Source: Oscheius dolichura
Lineage: Eukaryota > Nematoda > Chromadorea > Rhabditida > Rhabditidae
DNA: 64,000 bases
Direction of reading: 5' to 3'
Assembly (NCBI GenBank): GCA_932521035.1
Contig: OW051495.1
Location: 9,858,001-9,922,000 of the forward strand
Made by a program: the position numbers and the translations under genes. The notes beneath the pieces were generated by a model. It had not been told where the DNA came from. It saw nothing but the letters and a program-made list of their open reading frames with translations, and made no database searches. Each line of letters starts with the position of its first letter. Position 1 is the first letter of the stretch. Shown piece after piece: positions 1-13,400 of this stretch.

Positions 1-851
1 CATGGAGCGGGCATTGCCCCATTTTACACCCAAATGAAATTCACGAAGTCTTGAAAATGGCTCATGGAAGAGCAGCTGAAAATGGAAGCCGTGATTTTTT
101 AATTGCTTTTCTTACCGTCAGCACGGTGCGAAGCAGATCAAATGGGCTTGAGGCCAGCGACAGTTCAATGCCCACTTCTTCGTATGTAGAAAGGAGCTCT
201 GGGGCCAATTTGGGAACATCTTCTACACTCAATTGAAGCACTACGCTTTTCTACAAATATCAACAAGTAAAACAAGAAATATTACTGAAACTGACAACAT
301 TTTCCAGTCCGGAAAGAGCTTCATAATGAGTGGATTCCAGACTATCCATGAAAACCTTCACAGGTTTTAAAGTTTTGATAATTTCTACACATTGTTTCTT
401 CGTCCAAACTTGGTTACAAAGTTCCAAGAAGTAGCATGTTATCTTGTTTTCCCTCAAGGATTTACAGACAAGCTTGCACTTTTTTGTCTTTCCTAAATTT
501 TGTTAGATAGGCGGAAAAGAATAAATAAACGTACTTATAACTCTAAATTTACCCAAACGTGTTCCATAGTATCCTTCTGCTTCCATACTGGTGTATTTGT
601 TGGAATCAATTTCCCAGATTGGCTTGCGCTTGTAAAATTTCAACCGACAAGTAGCGTCAACATGAACAGAAATGTTTGGACACGTTCGAATGAACGCGTA
701 TATCCAACGGCAAGTCTGTTGGAGCCGGAAATATCTCTCCTCTTCTATCTGGAATTCTTTAATTGGTATAAAATATAATAGAAATGCTAACCTTGGTGAT
801 AACCTTCTCGAGAAGGTGAGGCGGCAAAAGGCCTAATTTAAACGGGTCCAT
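1..851 (-). CDS. F-box-like protein, 5' part (runs off the left edge)
   Basis: Minus-strand gene starting at ATG 851 and continuing past position 1. Exons: 851-792, 748-553, 492-296, 250-116 and 75 to the edge, all in compatible phase with introns of 40-60 bp. The donor after exon 3 is an unusual GTCAGT. The N terminus (LLPPHLLEKVI, then a Leu/Gln/Cys/Trp-rich stretch) has the look of an F-box, which would recruit a substrate to an SCF ubiquitin ligase; I infer this from pattern only. The rest is Leu-rich, as in nematode F-box proteins with a C-terminal recognition domain. A paralogue lies at 27116-28187 with the same exon sizes (60, about 200, 197 and 135 bp), which strongly supports the model. 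It is divergent from the collagen gene, 820 bp away. Confidence 0.7.
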
Positions 852-1670
852 TCTGTACCTAAACTGAACAATAAAGTAGAAAAAAAGGGAAAAAGGGAAT
901 GTAAACGTGTTTCCTTCTCTGGTAATAGGATAAAAAAGAAATGTTAAAGAGTGTTAAAGTAGAAGAAATCAATAGGATAAAACCAAAACTCCGCAAAAGA
1001 GACGCAACAGATGGTTTTCCACCGGGCTAGGGCCACCAAATGGGATCTGGGCAAGGCGCATTTGCGGAGTAAGAGCAAATTCATAACAAGGTTCAAAGTT
1101 AGTCGAAACAGAACAGTTTTGCTCCAGGTTTTGAACAAACGGATCATAGAGAAAGGGACAAGCACATCCATTTTCGGAAACTTTCGAGATCACCGTAAGT
1201 CAACACAGGGTCTTGCCAATTCTACCCAGCAAAAAATGAGCTTTGCACTCCTCAAAGAGCCGGATGGTTCACGCTAGCTTAATTGTGGGAACGAGCAACC
1301 TCCGGTCTGCCATAACCAACGCCTTCTCAAGTCTACCGTAAGAGGAAGAGGGAAATCTGCTTTCGTCCTTTCCCCCCGTAATCAAATTACGTTTTTCTAC
1401 AGCCATTCGAGTGCCACATTTCCCCGTCATCCGGGCTTCTTTCTAGCGTATGTGTAAGCTAAACGCCCCCGTCGTTTTCCTGTCCACATTAGCCCAAGAC
1501 GGGAGGTGTGGGCGCAGTATCAAACCGGCCGGTGACAAGTTTCTCCTTCCTTGAACGTCATTCATCCCATCTGCCTAAAAGAAAGACATAGATAGCAGGC
1601 GATGTCTCAACCCTTCTCTTTATTTTTTATCGTCTTTATTTTCTAAAAGTTGAGTAATTTACAGGTAAAG
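852..1670. promoter_or_regulatory. Shared upstream region between F-box-like gene and collagen
   Basis: About 820 bp between two divergent start codons (851 minus, 1671 plus). It must hold both promoters. Overlapping open frames at 944-1193 show no splice-consistent or homologous coding pattern. A possible 3' splice acceptor (tttacag) ends at 1664, just before the collagen ATG, so that mRNA may be spliced or trans-spliced in its leader. Confidence 0.45.
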
Positions 1671-2912
1671 ATGATGCGGGACGGGGCTACCATAGCTACC
1701 GTAGTCTCTATCACCATCAGTGTGAGCATGATCGGAGTAGCTTGCTATTTTGTCTCTTCCATTTATAGTGACATCAACGACTTCTATGAAGATTCAATGA
1801 AGGAATTCCAATCATTCCAGGTTATTCTTACCTTTTTTGTCTTAAAAATACAAATTCAGAGTCTCACAGACGATGCCTGGTCTGAAGTGTTGATCGTCAA
1901 CGAACCCCGGACAGCCGCCCAAGTTTTGGAGCGTGTCTTCGGCGGCAGAAAGAGAAGAAATCTCCCAGTTCAATGCAGTAGGCCACCTTCTGAATCTCTT
2001 TGACGGAGTTGTCTGTCAGACTGCCTTGCACAAAGTCAATGCCCTCCCGGACCACCTGGACCTCCAGGAAATGATGGGCTCGACGGAGCGCCGGGAATTC
2101 ATGGTCCCGACGGTCCAAACGGTCTTTCTGCCCTGGATGACTCCGTCTATTCTCAAGATACCGGTTGTCTCAAATGCCCGGCTGGAGAACCAGGGCCAAA
2201 AGGACCCACAGGACCGGCTGGAGCAGCTGGCCCCGCTGGAAATCAAGGATCTGAGGGAGAAGGAGGAGCTGATGGCCAACCAGGTCCTCCTGGGCCTGCA
2301 GGAAACCCTGGCGAACCAGGAAAAGATGGCCTTCCCGGAAAGGCGGGTAGCCCTGGCAAGGATGGAGTACGCTATCTTCCTGGACCACAAGGCAAACCCG
2401 GCATGCCCGGACCTGCTGGACCACCTGGACCTACTGGGCCAGGCGGGAAGGCTGAAGAAGGACCTGATGGGTTGCCTGGACCGGCTGGGCCTGCCGGAAA
2501 AGCTGGCAGACCAGGAATGCCTGGAACTGTTGGAAAACCTGGAGGAGACGGCATACCCGGCCCTGATGCTGCTTACTGTAAGTAGATTCACTTTTCTCTT
2601 CAAAATGTGATTGTAGGTCCCTGCCCTAAGCGTGGTCAACAATATGTGGCTACTGACTTTACCGAGGCTGATTTCGAGAAAGAGAAAGAAGAAACGCCTG
2701 CCCCTGAAAAGGAGAAGGAGGAGGAAAAGGAAATTAAAGGTAACCAGCACATGGAACAGAATACAGTGAAAAATTCAGTTGACGCTGCTATTCTTTCCCC
2801 TGAAGCCAACACAGCTTACGGTGGGCGCGACAATGAAGATGAACAGACTTATGAAGAACAAACCTCAACGACCGAAAAGCCAACAACTAGAAGAAGACTA
2901 CGGTACATCTAG
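1671..2912 (+). CDS. Cuticle collagen (nematode col family)
   Basis: Four exons: 1671-1820, 1860-1977, 2020-2577, 2617-2912; introns 39, 42 and 39 bp; 373 residues. A hydrophobic N-terminal segment (residues 8-30) sits in a nematode cuticle collagen N-domain. RKRR at 80-83 fits the subtilisin-type processing site. Cysteines (C-N-C, then C before the first PPG) and interrupted Gly-X-Y blocks follow. The triple-helical part ends with the typical A-Y-C-P-C-P. Removing the 42-bp intron at 1978-2019 is what brings the cysteine cluster and the Gly-X-Y region into one frame. The C-terminal tail of about 95 residues, rich in Glu, Lys and Thr, looks longer than usual for this family. AATAAA lies at 2925-2930. 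Such proteins are secreted and cross-linked into the cuticle. Which collagen subgroup it belongs to is not clear. Confidence 0.9.
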
Positions 2913-3312
2913 AGATCAGCGGCGAATAAATGTTGTGCTTCTCATCCGAAACCATTTTCTTTAAAAGTAAAGTACTCCCGCAGACAACGCGTTGATCTTA
3001 CCTTTCAACCCAGCTGGCGTACCCTAACAGCTCTTTCCAAAAGTTGAGCAATATACAAGAAAACCGGAAAAGAGAACACGTTTATTAGAGTTCGAGCAAC
3101 AAAAATCATAACAGCTTGTATTTGTAAACCAGTAATTTCGAAAACTCCGCGTTGATTCGAGATATGAACCAAGCACACGCACACACACGGGGGTCGTATT
3201 TATGTACAAACACCTCACAATTTCATCTGCGTCTTTTTAAAGCGATCGCCGTCGTTACCCATAGCATCACCGTAGTCACATTTCAAAAATAATACAATTC
3301 TTATGAAAATCA
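2913..3312. other. Convergent 3' region
   Basis: 400 bp between the ends of the collagen (+) and the tpra-1-like gene (-). It carries AATAAA for the collagen at 2925-2930 and, on the minus strand, AATAAA at 3086-3081 for the membrane protein. I see no gene in it. Confidence 0.6.
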
Positions 3313-5356
3313 TTATTTCCAGCGGCTTTCCTCAAATATGAGGGTTCCGTTAGCACCGAGTCCTTTAAGTTGTCGCGGGCCCATCTCCATCGAACCGGAC
3401 CACATCATCGAGTCCCGTTGATGTCCTCCCTCGTCGCTGCCAGCTGTCCGGGTGGTTATCGTACTTTCAGCTGGTTCAGCAGCCATCAGCGGAGTGTCAT
3501 AGGGACATTGCAGATAGTCACGTGTGTAGTCATAATCCACAAAGCGTTCCGATCGGCCGAACTCGAACAAGTCGTCGTACGATGGAGACGTCAGGCCTAA
3601 AAAAGGGTGGTTTGCAAACAGATGTTCAAATAAGGGGGGTGAGAAGCCGAGGGAATCCGGCTGCTAGTACGACTGTACACAAATGATATCCGAGCAATTT
3701 TTCGTTTCGGTACCCTTCCAAGCAATTAGGGTCAACTACTTACCCGAGAAGCGGGGATAGTAGCTCTCTGGCAGCTCTCCACCAGTGCCCCTCTCGTCTT
3801 TCTGTTTTCTATAGGAGAACAGTCCATTATTAGTGGAGGCGGGCCTCTTGAGCAATTTACGTAAGAAAGTGAAGTAGATTATAGGCGGTAGGAAAGTGAA
3901 ATAATTGAAGGTTGTGAAAAGAGTCAAACTGAAACGGGTTCCATTAAAATTTATCTAGAAAAAAAGGTACCAGTAGCCGTCTGCCAGTCTGAAGAAGATC
4001 ATGACAACTCCCAGAGCTTGAATAATGTTCAAGATGGCCAAAATGACACAATACCAGTAGAATGAGCATTTACCTGAAAGGGATACTGTATTATTTAAAA
4101 AAGAGGGGAAATATACTTGGAAGAGTAACATATCGCCGGCAACAGGTGAGGGGAAGGCAGGCGAAGAAGAGGTAGATGAAGGCGAAGACAAGAGAAGTTA
4201 GGAACCAGAAGACGAGTCCTCCTTGAGTATCGAAGTCAAAGAAGAGATCCTCTGGCAGAAGATTCTTGTGGACCAGGCCGAGTTCCAAGACCAATTGGAT
4301 ACCAGTATGACTCAGACTGATCAAGATGGTGGCCAGTAGAGCGTGTCTTATGCTCGTCGAACTGTCGAGGTGACCTGTAAAAATGTCATTTTTGATCTCT
4401 TCCAACTGAAATTCGTTCCCTTCTCCCTCACAAAGAGAACATTTCAATTTCCACTTCTCGCTCCTTTTGTGTGTCCCTAATCTCTCTCGGCCCCTGTCTC
4501 TGACAAATACCAAAAGTGTGACCGGGTGTGCTGCTGTTGCTTAGCACGTCACCCTCAACAACCATTCAAAATGGTCTGATCTCTCGCTGTTCATTGTGAT
4601 AGTGAGCGGAGAATGGTAGAGGGGTAGGGTAAACAGGGAAATTTGACGTGACTCACTAGAAAATTCATTGATATCGCGGGGAAAAGAGCAGAATTTTTAG
4701 ATAACAAGGAGGGGTCACGTGTGAGAGCCAGAACTTTCTCTCCACTTACCAAATAAGACAGCGAAGGTGAGGACGCAAAGCTCTGCTGTCATGGCGAAGA
4801 ATTTCAGGGAGAGCCAAAGAACCCGATTGAGCATTTCTCCAACTGGCGTCGTCACGGAGAAGCCAATAGAGACACAGCATCGAATTATGTTTAAAATTGT
4901 CACTGCATACACCTGAAAAGACAAGAAGGTCAAAATAATAGAAAAGGAACTTACAAGGAAGAAGAACGCCCTAAAAACCGGGCTACTTGTCAGCGATAAC
5001 TTCCTTAGAATTGCTTTGATGTTGAATAACAAAAAGAGGAAGAATATCAGATTTGCTGCTAATATTGCTGCATCCCAATATCTCACTCTAAAAAATAGAA
5101 AAATAAGAATAAGAGAAGGTAAGACTTACGAGATGATGGGTATTTCATATTCTATTGCTTTTCGGCAATAGCCTCGGACGGCTTGGTGGATTTCTCCATC
5201 GATGAATGTATTGTTCGGGAGGATGTTTTGTATCCAGTCTGGCGTTTCGGATTGTTCATCTGAAGCAAGCAACGGGTTATTGACCCTATTGACCCTGCTG
5301 GACTCTTTGGCCCATGATAATCCATTCTCAAATGAATTTTTAACGACTGTTGACAT
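3313..5356 (-). CDS. tpra-1: Seven-helix membrane protein, TPRA1 (GPR175) family
   Basis: Seven exons on the minus strand: 5356-5130, 5087-4955, 4912-4750, 4374-4117, 4073-3971, 3928-3744, 3596-3313; 450 residues. The protein matches the transmembrane-protein-adipocyte-associated-1 family along its length: RYWD at the first helix, SSP-x-F, the LFGHL-x-S-x-SS-I stretch, the L-x-x-ED-x-F loop, TLPS-x-x-F-Y-x-Y and I-x-ALN-x-x-Q-x-L-G. Several introns are in frame or very short, so naive open frames run through them; the homology fixes the joins. The C-terminal cytoplasmic tail is Ser/Thr/Gly-rich and poorly conserved. Start at 5356 is the first ATG in frame; residues 1-75 before helix 1 are non-conserved. 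TPRA1 proteins are orphan receptor-like membrane proteins; human TPRA1 has been linked to Hedgehog signalling. The symbol is by family, not proven orthology. Confidence 0.88.
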
Positions 5357-8300
5357 TTTATAGGTTAGAAATTGGGCAACGTGTTTATTGAGATAAGGCA
5401 AGTTTTAAGGAAACCTATTTCAATAAAATTTTGCATCACAGAAAGTAACGGACTTTCAAGAGATCTGTCTATCCACCGATTTTGTTCCATTTCGGTCATT
5501 TCAAACTGGTTTACCCCTGGGCAAGCCACAAAAATACAAACAAATTAGACGTCATCTTTCTGTCGTACTGTGTTATCGTTTCTAGCACTTTCTTTGGCCA
5601 AAACAGTCTTAAAAATGTACTCACTTGTGTCGTTATTGTACTGTACATCTCCTAATGAAGTGCCGGGGTTTTCATGGAAAACCACTGACATCTGCAAAGA
5701 AGAAAAGAGTTTATGGTTGAATGGAAAAGACTCTAATCAAATTAGAAAGAGAGAAGTGATGAGAAAAGAAGAGAAGATAAAGAAACTGAAACTGAAAAGG
5801 AAATTGACTCGGAAGACGAAGCCAATAAGGAACGGCAGCTGTGTCGAGTAAAAGTTCGGATAGGCCGACGGGTAGCTGAAGACCAAACGGTATCATAGTC
5901 AAACATGGCGGGCGGAACGAGTTCTCCGACGCAATTCTAATTAATGATAACAAGAGAAAAACTGCTGGAAGAGAAGCGACGGCATGAGTATCAGTTTGGG
6001 AAGACAGCGGGGGATGGCGAGAGAGAGAATGACAGGGTGGAGTGGAAGGGAGACGGCAGTACACAAAAAGTAAAGCTGTACTGTTAGGAATTTGAAAAAG
6101 AGAGCTCACTCTTAATTGAGAAGCAAAAATAGAAAGAAAAATAGCTGGGCAAAACAAGGAGATTCCTGTTTTCTATAGGGAGTACAAGAATGGAAAACAG
6201 TAGGCAAGAGGGTGGGGAGCATTCGGTAATTGAGGCATCTTCCCAATTTTATGAACTCAATCTGGAAGACTTGAAAAGTGCGCTGACAACTGGAAAAAGT
6301 GGGAGTGTGTTCTGTCCTTTTATACCCCCGAGAATACCAAGCCATGCAAATTGATTTCTCTACAATAGACGTCTAGAATCGGCCATCTCTCCCTTCGTAA
6401 AGAAGAAGAGAAGAAAAAGATGAATGGTCTGATTCAAAGCAGCTGATTCGGAACCAAACAATTATGATGGACCATGAGCCATTTTGATTGATGAGTGTTT
6501 CGCACATCTTTATAGAAGAAGAAAAAAGATTGACCGGTCACACAATTGAGACCAATCCTCTCGAGACAAGATCAACAGGGGGGAGCGGAGGATCTCTTTG
6601 ACACCTAGTCATTGAAAAAGTGAGCTCGCCCACTTCCCTCCGTTTCCACCTAATTAATTCAGCGGAAATGGCCTACATTGATAATGAGTTGTGAAACCAA
6701 GTCTAGACGACGGACTCCCCCCTAAGAAATAATCAAATCACCGAGGATCCCCATTAATGGATCCAAATTTTCATAAATTTGTATAATTATAGTCCCGGGA
6801 GGGTAGGTGAGTAGCGGGGAAAACACATGTGGGGGTGGAATCCCTCTATAAAAAGCTCATCTCATCAATCACAGCTCATGCCGCCGGCGAACATCGCTGC
6901 CGGGGGAACTCCCCTCGTTTGAAAAAATCAAGGTCAGCCGCGGGGTTCGACTGGGGGTCACCCGCAATTATCTCATATCCAGCTGAGCGTGCAGGAGAGC
7001 ATCAATAGGACAAAAAAGCGGAGAACTAATCGGATTTGAATGAAGAAAAAGACCGGGAGAGGGTGAGAAAAGGAGACGATGGTGGTGGCCGTCACAGAGA
7101 GGAAAAATCACTCTCTTGACTGTTTGCTGTGGTTTTTGTGGCTAACGAGAGGGGGACTGCGGGGCAATCGCCGCCACGGCTGCTACTGCTGGTGTGTTCG
7201 TCTCGCACAATAGAGACGGTCTCTCTCTCTCCCTAATCTAAATAGACGAGAGGAGAAAAAGAAGAAGAAATTATTGCATTGCTAGGAGGAGACGGGGTGG
7301 GGAGGGTGTAGAACACGTCAGTCTATGGAATGGAGTGAGTCGCGAGTGGCATGAGACAAGCGAAAAATCGTCGTCACGTGGAGACACAACACACACGAGG
7401 CGGGAAGTACATCTCGTCTCTCTCGCCATCAGACAAATGCCCCACGTGGGTTTTTTGGTCGGATGTTTCAATTCAATTTAGAGTAGCGGGGATATTGGGG
7501 GACGGGAGGAAGGGTAAACGAGTTTTTTATTCTGAAATGGTAACATGGATATTGAATAACAGGGCGTGAGAGGGGATGCCCCCTGCCAGCCATTCGTTCC
7601 CCCCAGTTAAATTGGCCAAAAAAGAAAATGTTCTACTCTAGGGAGAAGGCCCTGAGAACCTCGTGACATAACTCCAGTCCATAAGGAAGCGAATCGGAAC
7701 GGAGTTTAAAGGAAAAAAGAACGTTTTGAGCGGTTAACAATGGCTCACAAGAGTAGAGTTCAGACAAGGGGAGACCGCTCAACATCGCCATTTAGCCGCC
7801 AAATAAAGGTAATTCCCCCCGCTATTCCAGGAAAACGAAGGGCATAGGGCTCAGGAAAAGGAAGCATAAACGTCAAGGAATTGGGGGGATAGAATGTTTT
7901 TATGGGGCGGGGAGACTCTATCGACTTTTCCCTAAAAGTACACGCTTTTTCCTGTCCAACTGGTAAAATTCTCTGGATTTCTCTCAAAATTAACTCAATT
8001 TCCCGGACAGAAAGAGATGAGAGGGGCCGGGTTTAATGAAGAAAATGGAACCGGCAGAGAGTGGTTTCCAATCACCGGATGCTCTCCCCCTTGTTGAAAT
8101 AAGAGCTTTAGTTTCTGGCAGACATCCGTTCGCCAATTTCACAAGAAAGCAGCCACAGGATGTTTTCCTGGATATTATTCTTTATTTTCCACCTTCCTAG
8201 TTCATAGAACTTCGTGTGTCACGTGGGAAAGTGACATAGCCAGACAACAATTTGAACTGGGGAAGGCGTGATCATTTGCTCTCCTCCACAGGAGAAAAAA

Positions 8301-10459
8301 ACAATAAACACGGCTCAAAGAAATGTGTGTCTGGGGTTAACTATTTACCCACCCTCTCGATAAATATTTTGAGAGAAACAGGAAAGGAAGTGGGAGGAGC
8401 GCTGCTCTTTTCGGGGGGTGCCTCCCTGACACTGATCAGTTGGAGGAGGGTGAAAAATTTATTGCGAGCTTGTCTCTCTCGGGCGCTTCTTTCATCCGGC
8501 AGAGGTGTTTGTTTCCTTCTTTTGAACCGCCGCGACGGAAACACGTCAAGCGGGGAGATTTGTTAATTTTACAGAGTGGGATAAGGCGAATCCGGGCAGT
8601 CTACCATACTATTTCGGATAACACGAAAATAGAGGAAAGCCGTCTGTGTTTTGTGGCTTTCGAAAGAATGAAAGAGCACAAGAAAAACAACACCTTCTTC
8701 CGTTTGTCAACAAACTGAATCTGACAGACATCGCTAGCGGAGAAGACGTCTCAATTACAACCGAATAAAGGGAAAACAGAAGCAGGGGGAGCTGTGGCTC
8801 TATTTGGCTGTGGGAAAGACAACATAAGCAAAAACAGCTTCCGACATCCTTGGAGACCAATTTAGACGGCTACAGCTGTCAATTTCCCTGTTTTGTTACG
8901 TGTATACACAAAGATAAATGAAAAGTCTGCAGAAAGCAAGAAGGAAAAGGCTAATAACATCTTGGATCAAACGGAAAACACTCAAAAAAGACATCTTCTT
9001 GCTTCCTGTGCGTGTTGGCAATAATAAAGGAAAAGGCGGGGGGTGAAGAGCAAACGATCGACACTATCTACCATTCTCTAAGTTCTGGGGCGTTTCTGAA
9101 CGAAAAATCCCGATCTAGAGCGTTTTTGGAGGCAAATTCTGGTCAGTTCTCATCAGAAATAAGAAAATAAACCCGTTGGAACCGAGAATTAGAAAAGAAT
9201 AACAACCCAGCCCACTTCAAAAGGTGTCAAGAAATCAAGCCGATAAGATGGATCAATTTGGCCGCATCGCCCCTCACTTTTCCCTGATAAGGGCGAGGAG
9301 AAAATTTTAAACATCGTGGAAAGATCACGAAGAAACTATGAGTCAACTCTGGAAAAAAAAGAGCGGGGAAAGCCTTTTCTACTCGGTTCCTGCTGATTAG
9401 CCGTATAACTAATTTTGCGGAGCGCTCTTTCTACGGGGCGGTACCCCTCTCTTACCCGGCCGCCAGGCGGGGGTGGCATGCCCTTATTCCATAATTAAGA
9501 ATGGAAATTAGATTTTTTTTGAATGAACGGGCAGAGGAAATGACAACAAATTTCCTCTCCCTGATGGGGCATAAATTAAATTCTAGAAGACGAAAAGAAA
9601 CCCTGTTGCAATAAATTGTAAAGTCTTCAATCTTCTCCCGGTCTTATCGGTCATTTGAATCGTGACACCGCTGCGAATGGTTCAGAAGTGGGCGGATCAT
9701 TATTCAAATAGTTAAAATTCCCGAAAGCCGTTGATCTTTTAACCGTTTCCGGGGAAAATGTGAAAATGGAGAGAGGAGGCGGCCATAAACAAGCTGTCTG
9801 ACCTCGCACAAAAGGGAACCAACATCCGAGCGTGGATATTCTCGTTGTCCGTCAAAAACAGAACCACGGGATAAGGTTGAGAAAGCTCTTAAGGAGATTA
9901 GGATGGAATTGTCTAGAAGACGGTGCCCTTTTCTGGCTAGGGGATTCAAACCGCACGGCTTTTGGAGGCAGAACAATGACCTACCACTCCCTTTTCGTCA
10001 AATAAAAATGACTCGAACCCGAACATTCGTTCCTTGGATTAAAAAAATGAACGTTCGACGAGTACATGTGGGTGGCTCCCTCAAAACGAGTTCCACCAAA
10101 AAATTAGCCCTTATTTAGTGGGGTGGCGCCATGTGACCCCGCCGTTCGGGGAGTTTTGGCAATTTTCCACTTTTCCGTCCGAATGAGTCAGAAATCAAGA
10201 AAGACGAGGGGGAAATTGAGACCGCGAGAGTGGCTAAATTTGATATCTCCGGCGGAGGATAATTGGATTAAATCGAGCCCTTTACCTAATTAGCTACGGA
10301 TGTTTCTGGGATTAAAAAAGGGCATGAGAGGGAGGAAATAAGTTGTTGTGGATGGGTGCTTGGTCACGTTCCTCTAGCCAGAAAATAACCATTTTTAAAG
10401 GGATATTCATAGCGACCAACATAACCAGTCTATTCAGCTCTCTATAACGAGATATTATG

Positions 10460-10479
10460 CGGGGGGACCTGACCCCCCG
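10460..10479. repeat. GC-only hairpin, 7-bp arms
   Basis: CGGGGGG, six-base loop, CCCCCCG. It stands alone in the gene-free stretch. Function unknown. Confidence 0.4.
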
Positions 10480-13400
10480 AGCCGGGCGGAAGAGATCATA
10501 AAAGACAATGGCACCCTTTACGTGGATCGTTAGGTGGCCCGCCCTCCCTCCTCAACCAAAACAATATCATAAATAATGAAAATCACAACAGTGAATACGA
10601 AATGGGAGGGGCAATTGAACGGGGGTAGAGTCAGATAGCCACCAGTCTCTACAGCGGATAAAACGGCCGAAGAAGAAAAATGGCTAGTAGTCTCACGGAT
10701 AGCACTGCTTCGGCAATTTATCTTCCCATTGAAACAGGTGTACTCTGCCGTAGATCGGGACCAGTTCAACGAGAGTGCACCTAAGAAGAATAGCCCCGAT
10801 AGCCCGCTTTGAAGAGCGGGGACTAGGTTGAACAGAGAAAAAAAAGACGGAGAGGGTTGCTTGAGGCCGTCGGTCAAGTCGTGCTCCCCCCGATAAGTCA
10901 CAAGATCTTCTCTAAAGTGGTTAAAACTGTCGCCGGGGGAGAGTGGACATCACGTGGACAGCCTGGAAATAACATTTTCATAAATAAGAAACTGTAAGAA
11001 AAGGAAAGAGGATAGTGAAGGGGGAAAGTAAAGGAAAAAAAACGAGCTGCTGCAAAAGAAGGAGCTGGTCAACAAGACTGATGACCGCCGCCTCAAAGGA
11101 CGCTCTCCGCCTATACGACGAAGAGAGAGCAAGGTAGTGCCGGCATAATAAAAGGCAACTTTGGGAATATTATTAGTCGGAAAAGGGGAGAGGCATTTGG
11201 CTTTTTGGTAAGCATAAAGAGTACAGTGCTCTTGTGGAACAATGAGGAACGAATAAGGGGAATGCAACGGGACTGCCCGTAGCATATAGAAAAGAAGCAT
11301 GAGCTACTGTAATGGAATGGATTTCAAAGGAACAAAGAACCAGAAACCTTCTACTGAACGGACTAAAGCCCAGGGAGGCAGTCCTATGACAAAATTGAAT
11401 TATACCCCTGCCCATAACCACCTCCCCCAGTCTCCTCCTCTTCATCAGCACTAGTCAAAGAAGTGACCGTTTGGTCAGCCAAAACGAGTTTAGTTAGAGA
11501 CAAAAAACTTGACCAATTGGTCCGAAAAGCTGCTACTCTCTAACTTTGTCGTCGAGAGACTAATTGCGGCAGTTTGATGAAGAGAGACGACGAGGCACGG
11601 ACAACACAATTGTTTCGCGGTTCAGCGCCCGCCAATGTCGTCTGATTTGGGAATATTTAAGATTTCAGAAGGGGAACACAGATCGTGTACAAAGTAACCC
11701 GAATATTCAGGTTGATTGACAGTTAGCGAGCGGGAATAAGGACAAAAGTCAAATAGACAATTAGGTCACATGTTGGTCCGAGTTTCGACTGTCGTCAGAG
11801 GTTTTGTGTATTCTCACTAGGGAAAAAACTCTGTTTGTCATTTTGTTCTTTGAAAAGAGCTCATTTTTACGGGGGGAAATGGTTATAATTTCCATCAAAT
11901 TGAGCCATATAACGACCAGAAAAATGAGATTGCTTACGAGAGACGCCCAAAAGGCAAGATTGTAAATAAGGAATGGGCGTAAACGACTGCATTTCGTTTC
12001 CGCATTGCCAAAAAATACTTGTGTGCCTAAAAAAGAAGGCAGAGAGAGAAAATACGAAGAGATTTTCTGTTTTCTCGAGGTTTAAAGAAATTCTTCTCGA
12101 AAATGCGTGTTACAGCCGAGAAAAACCAGACCCTGCCCGGGGTAAGTACTTCCTCATCCATTGTTTTGCTAGACTTGTGTAAATGAGACAAGAACATATA
12201 AAATTTATGCTGTCTCCTCTAGGGCAAATAATTTAATTAAACGACTAGGCGAACGAGGTAAACAAGAAGGATTTCTGTTGAAATTAAGAAATGCCCCGCT
12301 TCTGAGAAGAGTATCCAACTGGAGGGAAATTTATACCCGTGGAACTCCTCATACAGGTTTGGTATGAATGATGAGAGGAAAAGGAGGAAAAATGGCTGAA
12401 GTGGCCGGAAAAAACGAGGAACAAGTCGTAGGCGCAAGTAAATAATGTAGTAGGTAAACTTTCAGACAAATTGCTCTGTGGAATTTTATTCAATTTGCAA
12501 GTGAACCCGACCAGAAAACGAAAGGAACCTATCCTGAACGGGTAATTATGAAGAAATATCACAGCTACAAGTTCAGTCGAGCCACCGTACGGGTACTCGC
12601 AAAGTGCAATTTTAATTTTCCCAGTAATATCAAGCCAGAAAGTGCAAATGTTAAAGGTCTAAAAGCAGTCTCAAAATGGATTGAAAATGGACTGTATACC
12701 AAAAAGGTGACCATTCCCAAGCTCTTGAACTACGGGCCATGGACATTGTTTTCTCTCCTTTTTTTGCTGTGGCAAAAGAAGAGCGGCGGTCGCGTCCGAA
12801 TGGGAGACATTGAAACTGAAGCCCTCTCGTCTCTTGCTCTCGGGATATTTCAAACTATGGAGCAAATATTTTTTCTGCGAATGGTAATTTGATATAGGAA
12901 ATACGGTCTCCCTCAATAGTTTATTTTTGTGTCCGTCTCCCCATTTGGGGTGAGATCAAAAGTGGAAAATAGAAAAAAAAAGAGAAAATACAGAGAGAAG
13001 CCACCTCAAGTTAGAGATAATTGGGGGTAAATAGGCTGTCAATCAACCGCCTCCCCTTCTGCAAAAAGAGCTTCTGTGACGCAGTGAGGTCAGCTGGTTT
13101 ATTCACCTGTCTATTACGGAATTATTCAAATTTCTCCCGCCTTTTGGTGTGGCGGGGGGAGACTGCGATAAAAAGAGGCCAATAAAGAAAGGATAACGAG
13201 GGATGACTCAGGGAAGCCCTCAGCTGGACGGGGGAGGGAATAGAGACCTATTTTCCGGATAGGAGTCAAATTACATCTCCTGCTGTCCACAGGAGAAAAA
13301 ACAGTGCCCGGGGAAACACACCGGAACTAGTCAGGGGGAGAGAGCACAGGGGAGAATGACAATCCGTGAAAAAAGAAGAAGAAAAGTGACAGATTGGCCG

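Noticed and set aside
944-1193. Overlapping 74-75 codon frames upstream of the F-box-like gene
   Set aside because: No splice path links them to exons of either neighbour, and the ATG at 851 already gives the paralogue-supported start.
1978-2019. Frameshift or stop in the collagen after the RKRR site
   Set aside because: A 42-bp intron with an exact acceptor restores the conserved C-N-C and first Gly-X-Y block.
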